DNA of 64,000 bases from an uncultured Lachnospira sp. (GCA_944381165.1 CALWKC010000010.1:1-64000), one strand, 5' to 3'. Positions 1-8,501 are shown, counted from the stretch's first letter. Numbers and translations are program-made. Notes: generated from the sequence alone by a model not told the origin.

Positions 1-171
1 TGGCGTGCCGCCATCCTCTCTGCTTTTGGCTATGACCCTTTAAAATGTGAATGCGGTGCAACCATGCTGTTTTTAGAACTCTATTTCAACCACAAGCGCG
101 TTTCTCCGGATGAAATGTACGAGAAAGCCATGTCCCGTTCTCGTGGAAGGCATCCAAAAACTAATACTCTA
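1..171 (+). pseudogene. C-terminal fragment of an IS91-type (rolling-circle) transposase
   Basis: Frame 1 is open from the window edge and reads FGYDPLKCECGATM followed by LFLELYFNHKR. This is the typical C-terminal tail of IS91/Y2-type transposases found in Clostridia. The match fades after a basic RSRGRHPK stretch near position 165; the frame stays open beyond but then runs antisense to the acetyltransferase gene and no longer looks like protein. The 5' part lies outside the window, so whether the element is intact cannot be told. The family assignment rests on recalled similarity of the tail only. Confidence 0.5.
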
Positions 172-213
172 ATGAGCGACTCCATTCGCACAACACTTAC
201 AATATCTTTGTTA

Positions 214-1125
214 TTATATCATATGTTTTCTTATAAACTCATCAACAGGCAAATAAAAATCATCATAATTCTCACGTATTTTATCGTCACTCCAATCCCA
301 CCATTTAATTTTATTCAAGGACTCAATCTGATCTGGTTCAAACCTGAAACGCAAAATTCTTGCCGGAACTCCTGCAACAACAGCATAATCAGGAACATCT
401 TTAGTTATTACCGCCCCGGCACCTGCAATAACTCCGTTGCCAATATTAGAACCATTTGTAATTATAACATTTCTTCCAAGCCAAACATCGTTGCCTATAG
501 TAATTCTCTCCCCTTTATGATACTCGCCTCTTGGTTTAACTCCCGGAAAAAATATCCCCCCCCTTGCGGCTAAACTGTCATATGGTGAATCATACTCAGC
601 TGTGCCCCAACATATCATTGGGTGTGTAGTTATATATTTAATAGGATGGTTTTGAACAACATCGCACCCGTTTGCAAAGCTACAAAAGCTTCCAACTTTT
701 TTTACTAAATGATGTGGATTACTTAATGGACCATAACAGTATCTTCCAATTTTTGTCTTTTCACACGATCTTATTATTGGTAAAATATCTTTAAAAACAT
801 CGTTAATTTCATCTTCAAAAAAATAAGTTTTCAATGTTTCCAGTAGTTCAGAATGAATTTCGGAATTTGCACTGACAAATAATAAGGCTCTTGTTTTGTC
901 TCTTGCCAAAACTTCCAGTTCATCAACCGAATGAACTAATGAATTATATTTACTAATATCACGATCCACATAGATAGTATCCGAAATATTATATTGCTGT
1001 TCCAAAATCTGTTTAGTTAAAATCCCAAACTCTCCAAACGGATAGACAATAAACCTATTATTACCTTTATCAAGCTGACCGCGAATTGCTTTAGAAATTG
1101 TTAAAAATGGTGTATCCATACTCAT
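214..1125 (-). CDS. CatB/XAT-type left-handed beta-helix O-acetyltransferase with N-terminal Rossmann-like domain
   Basis: The protein has 303 residues. Residues about 20-100 form a small alpha/beta domain beginning FIVYPFGEFG, shared with the neighbouring methyltransferase. Residues about 125-260 carry hexapeptide repeats (IGNDVWLGRNVIITNG, IGNGVIAGAGAVI) ending in the VVAGVPAR signature of the LbetaH acyltransferases. His160 in QNHPIKYITTHPM sits where XAT/CatB enzymes keep the catalytic histidine. The likely reaction is acetyl transfer from acetyl-CoA to a sugar hydroxyl. AAGGAGAAG upstream supports the ATG at 1125. It lies 203 bp downstream of the methyltransferase gene, on the same strand and probably in the same transcript from the sigma-28-like promoter at 2310-2338. 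A role in flagellin glycan decoration is inferred from that promoter. The acceptor is unknown. Confidence 0.8.
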   Translation of the reverse strand: MSMDTPFLTISKAIRGQLDKGNNRFIVYPFGEFGILTKQILEQQYNISDTIYVDRDISKYNSLVHSVDELEVLARDKTRALLFVSANSEIHSELLETLKTYFFEDEINDVFKDILPIIRSCEKTKIGRYCYGPLSNPHHLVKKVGSFCSFANGCDVVQNHPIKYITTHPMICWGTAEYDSPYDSLAARGGIFFPGVKPRGEYHKGERITIGNDVWLGRNVIITNGSNIGNGVIAGAGAVITKDVPDYAVVAGVPARILRFRFEPDQIESLNKIKWWDWSDDKIRENYDDFYLPVDEFIRKHMI

Positions 1126-1206
1126 GTCAAATACTTCTCCTTAAAATATCCAAAAAACCAAAATAATATATGCACAAAACCTGTGTACAAATTTATATTT
1201 TCAAAA

Positions 1207-1280
1207 AGCCACGCACACAAACGCAAGGATTTAAAAACTAATACCCAATTAAGCGACTCCGTTTGCATTATATATGCGTC
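1207..1280 (+). repeat. Degenerate direct repeat flanking the acetyltransferase gene (second copy near 141-195)
   Basis: Both copies read approximately AAAAACTAATACYC then WAWTRAGCGACTCCRTTYG, in the same orientation, one at each side of the acetyltransferase gene. The left copy is fused to the transposase tail. About 33 of 40 bases match by eye. A third, weaker echo (CAATGAGCGACGCATT) lies near 2475. They look like debris of the same mobile element end. Confidence 0.5.
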
Positions 1281-1328
1281 CAACAATAACATCTCACAAT
1301 ATTTTAAAAACGAATTATTTATAAATAT

Positions 1329-2261
1329 TTATTTTATTAAAACAACGCTTCCACATGTATCCGGTAAGCAGACAAAACTTATTCCATTCACATTACAATA
1401 TTCATCAACCGCTTTCTTCACCCCTGGGCAACGATAATTATTATAATCATGTATCATAATTACTCCACCTTTTTCCAATTTAGGCCAAAAGAATGCTAAC
1501 CCATCATATGTACTCTGATAAATATCCATATCAAGACTTACAAAACAAAAATTTTCATCTAAACCTTTAGCTGTTTCAGGAAAAAAACCTTTTTTAATAA
1601 TGCAATTATCTTTATTTTTCATTTTTGACAAAACTTCTTCAATACTATCGTTTACAAAATATGAGCCTTTATATGCAGCATATCCATCCATCGAGGCTTT
1701 CCATACTTTATCTACATTTTCTTTTAATCTATTATTATTAAATCCTTCAAATGTGTCAAATAAGTACAACTTTTTATCTGGCAAAAATTTATTAATATAC
1801 TTTGCAAATTCTCCTTTATATACTCCCGCTTCCGCACATTCCCCTTCTACACTTTTTTCTCTAATCCTTTGAGCCATAAGCCTCAATACTTCAACTCGTA
1901 CATCTTCATCTTCATTTACAGCACGATGCATATCAAATATATTTTCAGCATGTACATATTTAGACAAAGCTTCCATAACGTCGTATTCTTTAGAGGTTAT
2001 TAAATATGTATATTTTTCAGGGTTAATATGTTTGAGATATTCAAGAGATTTAATTTTCGAATTAAACTGTGAAAGTTTATTATCAATTATAAACGCTTCT
2101 TCTATTCCAAATTGCTCATTCATTACCTGCTTTAAAATAAGGCCATAATGTCCAAACGGATATATGACAAAATCCTTCTTCCCATTTATTATTGCCTGCT
2201 CGAGTCTTGTTCTAAACCACCTATAATATGCTCCATCATCATATTCAATTTTTGTTTTCAT
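1329..2261 (-). CDS. TylF/MycF-type sugar O-methyltransferase with N-terminal Rossmann-like domain
   Basis: The protein has 310 residues. The N-terminal third (FVIYPFGHYGLILKQ at 31-45) is a domain shared with the acetyltransferase next door. Residues about 130-310 are a class I SAM-dependent methyltransferase of the TylF/MycF family: motif I ECAEAGVYKG (141-150), FDTFEGF (168-174), the metal-binding SLDMDIYQ near 242 and HDYNNY near 271. TylF enzymes methylate sugar hydroxyls on natural products and, in glycan clusters, on surface sugars. AAGGAG lies ten bases before the ATG. It is the first gene behind a sigma-28-type promoter, so expression with late flagellar genes is inferred, and a flagellin-linked sugar is the plausible acceptor. 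Confidence 0.8.
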   Translation of the reverse strand: MKTKIEYDDGAYYRWFRTRLEQAIINGKKDFVIYPFGHYGLILKQVMNEQFGIEEAFIIDNKLSQFNSKIKSLEYLKHINPEKYTYLITSKEYDVMEALSKYVHAENIFDMHRAVNEDEDVRVEVLRLMAQRIREKSVEGECAEAGVYKGEFAKYINKFLPDKKLYLFDTFEGFNNNRLKENVDKVWKASMDGYAAYKGSYFVNDSIEEVLSKMKNKDNCIIKKGFFPETAKGLDENFCFVSLDMDIYQSTYDGLAFFWPKLEKGGVIMIHDYNNYRCPGVKKAVDEYCNVNGISFVCLPDTCGSVVLIK

Positions 2262-2309
2262 TTAGTAATTTCTCCTTCTGTTATACTATATTACAAAGAA
2301 TTTAATTAA

Positions 2310-2338
2310 TATATCGGAATGTTTGTCAAGTTGCTTAA
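2310..2338 (-). promoter_or_regulatory. sigma-28 (FliA/SigD)-type promoter for the methyltransferase/acetyltransferase pair
   Basis: On the minus strand TTAA (2338-2335), 17 bases, then CCGATATA (2317-2310), about 50 bases before the methyltransferase ATG. The same box, with 16-17 base spacing, precedes both flagellins, flaG, flgM and flgF in this window. The consensus for sigma-28 is TAAA-N15-16-GCCGATAA. Confidence 0.75.
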
Positions 2339-2519
2339 CTGCTTAATCATTTTTTAATATATAGAGAATGTTTGTATAAAAAAGTTAGATTATTGCTTTA
2401 CAAATATCATGAAAAACTTTGATAAAATATGCCATATACAAATAAATCTTCTAGCACATAAAAGACACAGAAATCAATGAGCGACGCATTTATTTTGCGT
2501 TATATTCTAAAACTCTATT

Positions 2520-2756
2520 ATACTTGTATACCCAATTTAAATTTGTATGATTACGAATGACGTTTCCGTTGCACATATTCATCTGGCCTCCGATAAACTA
2601 TCCGTCTCTCACAAGCAGAAGGGCATCCTTGACTCAATGAATATTGTTATGATAGGCTTGAAGAAAATACGACATTCCAACCAAACCAAACTTATAGTAT
2701 TACATTAATATTATGTGCAATTTAGTAAATGGGATTTTTGAGGAAGGTATCTGACA
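2520..2756 (+). pseudogene. Relic of an Rpn/PD-(D/E)XK-type nuclease gene, upstream copy
   Basis: This stretch matches, base for base over long runs, the 3' half of the pseudogene at 3728-4395: the TATACYCAATTT start, TTGCACATATTCAT, GATAAACTATC, AATATTGTTATGATAGGCTTGAA and ATGTGCAATTTAG. Conceptual pieces read NIVMIGLKK and MCNL-GIFEEG. Several frameshifts and stops are present, so it is dead. Its last codons (ttttgaggaaggta) now sit where the Shine-Dalgarno sequence of the LicD gene should be. Confidence 0.6.
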
Positions 2757-3731
2757 ATGATTAGTTTTTCTGACGATTATTTTAACGCCGAAACAAGAGA
2801 CGGTTTTTTTATAGAAAGCAAAATGAAACGCGCATGGGCAGCACAGATTGAGGTGCTTGAGGAAATCAGACGCATTTGCAGCTTAAACGGCTTGAAGTTT
2901 TTTGCGGACTGGGGAACTCTTCTCGGGGCAGTTCGGCACCACGGTTTTATACCCTGGGACGATGACCTTGATATTGGAATGCTGCGTGACGATTACACAA
3001 AATTTCTTGAAATTGCACCTGCTCAGCTTTCACATTTCTTTGAGTTAAAAAGTCTTTACAATGACCCTACGCATGACAATGTGAAATGCCGCGTTATAAC
3101 AGGAAGATTTATGAATTTTTCCAAAGATTATCTCCAAAAATTTCACGGCTGCCCTTATATCGTCGGAGTTGATATTTTTCCCATAGATTACATTCCAAGA
3201 GACGCCGACGAAATGAAACAGCAGCTTGAGCTGATTAATCTGGTAATGACTGCTGCCGCAAGCATACCGCCTGAGCCGCCATACAGCCCTGAGGTCGTTT
3301 CTCTTGCAGGCAGCCTTGAAAAAATGTTCGGCATCAGTTTTAACAATAATAACAGATTATATCACGAATTTAAAAAACTTGTAGATATTCTCTCCCAATC
3401 CTGCAAGCCTGAGAGTTCTGATGAAGTCTGTTCAATGATTGACCTCGCAGCCGGCTGGAATTACCATGTTCCCAAAGAATGGTATGAAACATCAGTAAAT
3501 ATGCAGTTTGAAAATACTTATATTCCCGTTCCTACAGGATTTGACGGCATACTGAGGATAAAGTACGGAGATGATTACATGACTCCTAAGCAATGCAGCA
3601 GCTCACATGACTATCCTTTTTACAAAAAACAGGAAAAGGCTCTTAAGGATGTAATCGAAAAAGAATATAATACAACTCTTACCGATGAGGACTTTAACGC
3701 TCTTTTGGAGGAAAAGCTGAGAATAGATTGA
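2757..3731 (+). CDS. LicD-family phosphotransferase (copy 1)
   Basis: The protein has 324 residues. The LicD core is clear: FADWGTLLGAVRHHG followed by FIPWDDDLDIGMLRDDY at residues 49-80, the DxD-type nucleotidyltransferase-fold motif of LicD and fukutin proteins. A second block, HGCPYIVGVDIFPIDY, follows near 130, and the tail carries the conserved GDDYMTP. LicD enzymes move a phospho-alcohol (phosphocholine in H. influenzae) from a CDP carrier to a glycan; the alcohol here is unknown. It starts right after the upstream nuclease relic and stops right where the second relic begins, so it sits like a cassette between two copies of the same debris. GAGGAAGG lies nine bases before the ATG. It is homologous to the LicD at 9843-10754 along its length and is the only functional plus-strand gene in this part. 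Confidence 0.85.
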   Translation: MISFSDDYFNAETRDGFFIESKMKRAWAAQIEVLEEIRRICSLNGLKFFADWGTLLGAVRHHGFIPWDDDLDIGMLRDDYTKFLEIAPAQLSHFFELKSLYNDPTHDNVKCRVITGRFMNFSKDYLQKFHGCPYIVGVDIFPIDYIPRDADEMKQQLELINLVMTAAASIPPEPPYSPEVVSLAGSLEKMFGISFNNNNRLYHEFKKLVDILSQSCKPESSDEVCSMIDLAAGWNYHVPKEWYETSVNMQFENTYIPVPTGFDGILRIKYGDDYMTPKQCSSSHDYPFYKKQEKALKDVIEKEYNTTLTDEDFNALLEEKLRID

Positions 3732-4395
3732 GAAAAGCCCAGCAGAAGCAGCCTGAAAATTACAATATAATCAACAGAGCCGTGTATTACTCATGCCAGC
3801 TGATCTCATCTCAAAAGTCACGTGATTTCACGTCTTCCAACTATAATGATATTAAACGTGTATACTCAATTTGGATTTGCATGAATATGAACGATGATTC
3901 TTTTGCACATATTCATTTAACAACAGATAAACTATCAGGCTCCTACGAGTGGAAAGGCTCCTACGAGTGGAAAGGCAATCTTGACTTAATCAATATTGTT
4001 ATGATAGGCTTAAAGAAAGAAAACAACATCTGCGGGATTGAAAATGATATAGGCGCAAATGACAGATATGGCAGTATCATTTACCTTCTCAAAATATTAT
4101 TCTCAAAAAACTCCCGCCAAATTATAAGTTAAATATAATGAATACGAAGTACAACATTCTAACTGAAACCAACTTAAATGAGGATATGAATACTATGTGC
4201 AATTTAGGCGAAGGGATTTTTGAAGAGGGAATTGAAATTGGGGAAGCTGCCGGTTTAAAGCTTGGTGAAATTAAAATAATTCTCAACATGCATACCAAAG
4301 GCTTTTCCATTGAACAGATTGCGTATGCTTCTGACAAAAGTATAGATGAAATAAAATCTATTATAGACGATAGCATCACTAAAAAAGAAAGCTGA
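3728..4395 (+). pseudogene. Rpn/PD-(D/E)XK-type recombination-promoting nuclease, N-terminally truncated and frameshifted
   Basis: Two consecutive frames (3728-4132 and 4138-4395) together give the C-terminal two thirds of a Rpn-type protein: INRAVYYSCQLISSQKSRDF, VYSIWICMNM, NIVMIGLKKE, then in the other frame MCNLGEGIFEEGIEIGEAAG and a closing helix-turn-helix-like segment. The catalytic PD-(D/E)XK core is missing, and an 18-bp unit (GGCTCCTACGAGTGGAAA) is duplicated in tandem at 3950-3985. The family is associated with RecA-independent recombination and transposase-like domestication. The copy cannot be functional as it stands. Confidence 0.7.
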
Positions 4396-4400
4396 CAATC

Positions 4401-4435
4401 TGCCCTGCCCCCTGCATAGCAGGGTAGTATTTTTA
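4401..4435 (+). terminator. Rho-independent terminator after the nuclease pseudogene
   Basis: CCCTGC (4403-4408), a ten-base loop, GCAGGG (4419-4424), then TAGTATTTTT. Confidence 0.6.
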
Positions 4436-4448
4436 CTGTAACACTTTA

Positions 4449-4586
4449 TTAGAAAAGCGCAGCAATCATATTGCACAAACGCCACAGCTGACCTCTCTGC
4501 GTATTGTCTCTTTTCATCTCAGAGCTTACAATAAATCCCGAGCGTTCCTCTTCCTCAAAAAAGCCCGGCTCAAATAAAAGCTTCAT
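4449..4586 (-). pseudogene. Truncated LicD relic (N-terminal about 25 codons) at the end of the glycan operon
   Basis: An ATG at 4586 overlaps the stop of the oxidoreductase-GDPD gene (ATGA) and opens a 45-codon frame. It begins MKLLFEPGFFEEEERSGF and continues IVSSEMKR. This mirrors the N-termini of the two intact LicD proteins here (FFIESKMKRAWAAQ, FYVESMMKRVWAAQ). Similarity stops right after MKR and the frame closes 20 codons later. The break lies against the nuclease pseudogene coming from the other strand, so the operon probably once ended in a third licD that was cut by rearrangement. Confidence 0.6.
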
Positions 4587-6400
4587 GCTCGCACCCCGCT
4601 GCCAAGATATTTCTCAGGCAAATTGGTAAAAATATCTGTCGCGCCATAAGCCTTATATTTATCAAGATCAGGCTCCTTCAAAGGTCTGCCGTCCCTGAAA
4701 AACGGCTCATCCACATTCCATGCCCTTACAGGCATACCTTTCATATCCTCAGGCAGTTCAAATACGAGTCCGCCGATATACGGATGAAGCGCACAAGCCC
4801 CGGTCTGTTTAGCCATAGCAATGCATTCCTCGTTTGAGTTTGCCAGAACACCTGTCTTTGCCTCAGAATCAAGACTTTTTATACATGCAACGGAATCAGC
4901 CAAATATGACGACCATACAATATACCTCTCCATGCCGAAGTCCTTTACAAGGTTATAAGCCTTTTCCTCTATTCCTTCATATCTCACGACGCTTGTCTTA
5001 AGCTCAATGTTAATAAGCAGCCCTTTATTTTCACAGTATGGCTTAAGCAGTGAAAGCACCTCCGCAAGTGTCGGTATAGAAGTATATTGTCCGTTTCCGG
5101 CGTCAATTTTAAAGCTCTTTAACTCCTCCATAGTACATGAAGCAATTCTTTTGTCAACACCGATAATCCTACGCATATTCTCGTCATGAAAGACTACAAG
5201 CTCTCCGTCTGAGCTGAGCTGTATATCAAGCTCAATACCTGTTATACCGGTAAGCTCCGCCGCAGCCCTGAACGCCTCAAGTGTATTTTCCGGGTACAGC
5301 GTACAGCAGCCTCTGTGCGCCCATATCTTAGGCATCGGCTTAGTTTCTGCAGCTTTTATGAAATCCTTCTGCCTTTTTTTCATTTCAGGCTCATTCCATT
5401 TAAGGAATGCTTCCATAGTCCTCGCCATTGCAATACTCTCACAGTCCGTAAGCCCGACAGCTGCCACCGACATGTCATCTGCTCCTGCAAGCGCTTCCGT
5501 TTCCCACGAAATGCCGTCTTGCTCTTCCGCTCTCTCTGCTCTGCTCACAGCTCTTATAAACGCTCTCAGCTCATACTGCAATCCTGAGCCGTCATATGCA
5601 TAATTATAAACCTCTCTCTTGTTTGGATTTTCGTATCTGACCTCAAATTCCTTTGTAAGCCACCACGGAGATTTCGCCAAAATATATCCGTTTGTCCCGG
5701 AAATCAAAAGCTGTCCCTCTGTTTTTACTCCCAATCCCGTCTTTACTGACGCCAGTTTATCGCCATAGGAAAAATAAGCCTTTGTATACGCATCGACACC
5801 ATTTTGAGCCCTGACAGAGCTGAACGTCACATTACTGTAATCGCACCCAAGCAGTCTGAATACAGGAAGCATTACATAACTGCCAAACTCAAGAAAACTT
5901 CCGTTATATACAGGGGCGCTGTACTCCCTTGTATTTACAGGAGTAAGCCTTGAAAATGCAGCCTCTACATCCACAATCCTTCCTATCTTTCCGCTTCGAG
6001 CAAGCTCCATCATCGCATGAAAACCGGGACAATAGGCAGTCTTTACCGCCTCCATAAACACAAGTCCTTTAGTCGACGCCGTCTCATAAAGCTCCTTCGT
6101 CTCACGAGCGCTCAACGCCGCCGGTTTTTCACACAGTACATGCTTTCCGTTATTTAAGAGAAATAAAGAATATTCGTAATGTGTTTCGTGCGGGGAAGCT
6201 ATATAAGCCGCATCAATATTATCAAGAAATGCTTCCAAATTATTCGTATAACATTTTATATTATGTGCTGCGCAAAATCGTTCTGCGCTTTCAATATTAG
6301 GGTTATATACGCAGTTTATACTCGTGCTCCGAATACCTGTAAGCGCAGTCTCTGCAAATCTTGACGCAATTCTTCCCGTGCCTATAATTCCAATTCTCAT
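4583..6400 (-). CDS. Fusion: Gfo/Idh/MocA oxidoreductase + glycerophosphodiester phosphodiesterase (GDPD)
   Basis: The protein has 605 residues. Residues 1 to about 335 are an NAD(P)-dependent Gfo/Idh/MocA oxidoreductase: MRIGIIGTGRIASRF nucleotide-binding loop, then the hallmark CEKP after GKHVL, with the C-terminal beta-sheet domain (VKTGLGVKTEGQLLISG). Residues about 350-605 are a GDPD TIM barrel: WAHRGCCTLYPENTLEAF, GIELDIQLSSDG, VVFHDENM and a final AWNVDEP. GDPDs cleave phosphodiesters of glycerol and related alcohols. The oxidoreductase half is a close paralogue of the second half of the 8461-9846 protein. The fused pair suggests that an alcohol released from, or destined for, a phosphodiester is oxidised or reduced by the same polypeptide. 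There is no signal peptide, so it acts in the cytoplasm. GAGGAG precedes the ATG. It is the last intact gene of a five-gene operon. Confidence 0.85.
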   Translation of the reverse strand: MRIGIIGTGRIASRFAETALTGIRSTSINCVYNPNIESAERFCAAHNIKCYTNNLEAFLDNIDAAYIASPHETHYEYSLFLLNNGKHVLCEKPAALSARETKELYETASTKGLVFMEAVKTAYCPGFHAMMELARSGKIGRIVDVEAAFSRLTPVNTREYSAPVYNGSFLEFGSYVMLPVFRLLGCDYSNVTFSSVRAQNGVDAYTKAYFSYGDKLASVKTGLGVKTEGQLLISGTNGYILAKSPWWLTKEFEVRYENPNKREVYNYAYDGSGLQYELRAFIRAVSRAERAEEQDGISWETEALAGADDMSVAAVGLTDCESIAMARTMEAFLKWNEPEMKKRQKDFIKAAETKPMPKIWAHRGCCTLYPENTLEAFRAAAELTGITGIELDIQLSSDGELVVFHDENMRRIIGVDKRIASCTMEELKSFKIDAGNGQYTSIPTLAEVLSLLKPYCENKGLLINIELKTSVVRYEGIEEKAYNLVKDFGMERYIVWSSYLADSVACIKSLDSEAKTGVLANSNEECIAMAKQTGACALHPYIGGLVFELPEDMKGMPVRAWNVDEPFFRDGRPLKEPDLDKYKAYGATDIFTNLPEKYLGSGVRA

Positions 6401-6436
6401 ACGTCTATGCTCTCCTCATATCTGTAATTCTAACTT

Positions 6437-7366
6437 TTATATATTTTCAATTCTTTGAGCCATATATTCACCTATTGAGTGAATAGCCTCAAGCACCGAT
6501 GACGACATTGCTTTCGGAAAGCTGTTCATGCATGGATACGTCTCAAAGCTCAGAGTTCCGCCAAAATTAATCTCTCTGAGCGCCTTAAATATCTGCTCCC
6601 ACTTCTGTCCGTCATTTTCATTCTTTCCAAATGTATACGGCATCTGATGCAGATCACCGACTGCGTCATTTTCATGAAGATGAAGCGCCTTAAGCCTGCT
6701 TCCGAGTTTCTTTATAAATTCATAAGGCTCTCTCTTTACAAGCTGAAGATGCCCTGTATCAAGGCAAAAGCCAAATAACTCCTCCCCGGCATACTCATTT
6801 AACGTATCTATATACCATACCGCATCGTCGGGATTGGCACACACCCCCTCGACAATACGCGCTCCAAGCCCCTCATATAAATTCTCGAAACAGACTCCCA
6901 CCTTGCACTGCTTTAAAAGCGGCACCAGCATTTTAAAATATTCAATATTTTCCCGGCGTTCCCTGTCTCTTCCATATATGTACTGCATCTTAAAAGGATG
7001 TATTACCACCCACGGCACTCCCAGAAACTCGGCAACCAATATGCTTTTTGGAATGACCGTTCCCTGCATATACTCATTCTGCGCCCCTCTTCCGTCAACC
7101 TTTACGGGATATGGCGCGTGACATTGCGAAGGTCTAATACCAAACTTTTCCATAGCCTGTCTATACTGATTAAAATATATAAACAGCTCCTCCACTGAAG
7201 CATCAAAAAATTTATTCACGTTTCCGGCATATAAATCCGAATTTTTTAAAAATGTATCTATATTAATATCTACCCTGTTAAAACCGGCTTTTTTTATCAT
7301 TTCAAAACCTTTTTCAACTGTCATCTCAGGCAGAATTCCTTTTGTCTGTACACCGATATCAAGCAT
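6437..7366 (-). CDS. Xylose-isomerase-like TIM-barrel sugar isomerase/epimerase
   Basis: About 309 residues counted from the ATG at 7366. GAGG six bases upstream favours this start over the in-frame ATG at 7378. The fold is the AP-endonuclease-2/xylose isomerase barrel: CHAPYPV, VVIHPFKM, VGVCFENLYEG, GFCLDTGHLQLV, ALHLHEND and LSFETYP supply the usual metal ligands (E, D, H, E). IolE/IolI and sugar-phosphate epimerases belong here. The HENDxxGDLHQMPYTFG segment also occurs, slightly changed, in the upstream gene product, so the two are paralogues. Partner oxidoreductases of the inositol-dehydrogenase class on both sides suggest polyol or inositol-like chemistry; the substrate itself cannot be read from sequence. 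Confidence 0.75.
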   Translation of the reverse strand: MLDIGVQTKGILPEMTVEKGFEMIKKAGFNRVDINIDTFLKNSDLYAGNVNKFFDASVEELFIYFNQYRQAMEKFGIRPSQCHAPYPVKVDGRGAQNEYMQGTVIPKSILVAEFLGVPWVVIHPFKMQYIYGRDRERRENIEYFKMLVPLLKQCKVGVCFENLYEGLGARIVEGVCANPDDAVWYIDTLNEYAGEELFGFCLDTGHLQLVKREPYEFIKKLGSRLKALHLHENDAVGDLHQMPYTFGKNENDGQKWEQIFKALREINFGGTLSFETYPCMNSFPKAMSSSVLEAIHSIGEYMAQRIENI

Positions 7367-7391
7367 AATTTTCCTCATTTCCGCGACATTT

Positions 7392-8501
7392 TTATAAATA
7401 ATAGTGGTCCCAGTAGCATCTGTACTCTACACCCATTTTGTCGAGCTGAAGCCCTATGGCGTCATAATACTGATTACAAATCCACACATTTCTCTTCTCA
7501 GACGGAATTTCCAGTATTTCATCGGGTGATTTTACCGGAAGCCCCATGCGCTCCTGCCCCCATATCTTTGAATTATTGTCTACCAAAAATGCCGGTCTGT
7601 ATTTTAATCCCCACGCCTCCATATAGTTCTGAGCCATTTTGCCTGCGCCGAATAGAATAATCTGCCTTCCTGGCTGAGCAAGATATTCCTCTGTCCTGAA
7701 ACAACTGTCCTCCCACTCGTCTATGACAGCTCTCATAAGTCCAAACATTACTCCGTGAAGCTGCTTCGGCGTCCTGCTTAAATTTCCTTTTGTGTCAAAC
7801 ACAAGCCTTCCCTTAAAATTCAGCCTGAACAAACTTCCTATTATATGATACCAGTCAGTGGAAAGCGAACCTCTTCCCGTTGTAAATGTATATGGCATCT
7901 GGTGCTGATCACTGAGACCGTCATTATCATTTATATGCATAAGCTTCAGCTTTCCGCCGCACTCATCCACTAAATCCCTTACATTTGTTCCAAGCAGGTT
8001 GGCATGTCCGATGCTTATACAGATGCCAAAGAGCCTGCGGCCGCACAGCGCGTCAAGTCTCTCAGTTAATGCCGTGAGCAGTGCGCCTTCGGAATAATCA
8101 TTGTGATAAAATCTGTTGTCAACCGACGAAAACCCATTTTCAACATAAATATAAATGCCGGCTTTATTTATCGCCGCCGCACATTCATCTATAAGCTGTT
8201 CAAGCACAGACGCGCTTTTAACGCATTCAGTCTCTATTACAATATACTCTGCCCCTGACTTGACAGCATATTCAAGCGCTGTCATAAACACAGACGATGC
8301 ATTCTCTCTCAATAAGTCTTTTCCTTCCGCAAAATCCGTCATAGCCTTTAAAGACACACATATTCCCGAAATCGAAAAGCCTTCATCCAAAATCCCTGAC
8401 GCGTTTTCTATATCCTCAAAGAGCACCTCTATATCATTAAAGCCGTGAACTGCCGCCTCTTTAACCGATATTCCGTTTACATACTGAATTCCTGCTTTCA
8501 C
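7392..8501 (-). CDS. TIM-barrel sugar isomerase-like protein with C-terminal Rossmann-like domain
   Basis: The protein has 369 residues. Residues 1 to about 270 form a second xylose-isomerase-like barrel (EYIVIETECV, GICISIGHANLLG, LMHINDNDG, SDQHQMPYTFTTG, RLVFDTKG). The third metal motif reads SIGHANLL where the sister has DTGHLQLV, so the conserved acid is a serine and activity may be altered. Residues about 282-369 (RQIILFGAGKMAQNYMEAW, FLVDNNSKIWG) are a Rossmann-like domain like those found fused to glycan enzymes. The start is GTG, with AAGGAG six bases upstream. It overlaps the preceding gene by 41 bases, which implies translational coupling. Confidence 0.7.
   Translation of the reverse strand: MKAGIQYVNGISVKEAAVHGFNDIEVLFEDIENASGILDEGFSISGICVSLKAMTDFAEGKDLLRENASSVFMTALEYAVKSGAEYIVIETECVKSASVLEQLIDECAAAINKAGIYIYVENGFSSVDNRFYHNDYSEGALLTALTERLDALCGRRLFGICISIGHANLLGTNVRDLVDECGGKLKLMHINDNDGLSDQHQMPYTFTTGRGSLSTDWYHIIGSLFRLNFKGRLVFDTKGNLSRTPKQLHGVMFGLMRAVIDEWEDSCFRTEEYLAQPGRQIILFGAGKMAQNYMEAWGLKYRPAFLVDNNSKIWGQERMGLPVKSPDEILEIPSEKRNVWICNQYYDAIGLQLDKMGVEYRCYWDHYYL

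Noticed and set aside
3950..3985. Tandem 18-bp units as a CRISPR-like or VNTR array
   Set aside because: Only two units, lying within a decayed coding sequence; a simple local duplication.
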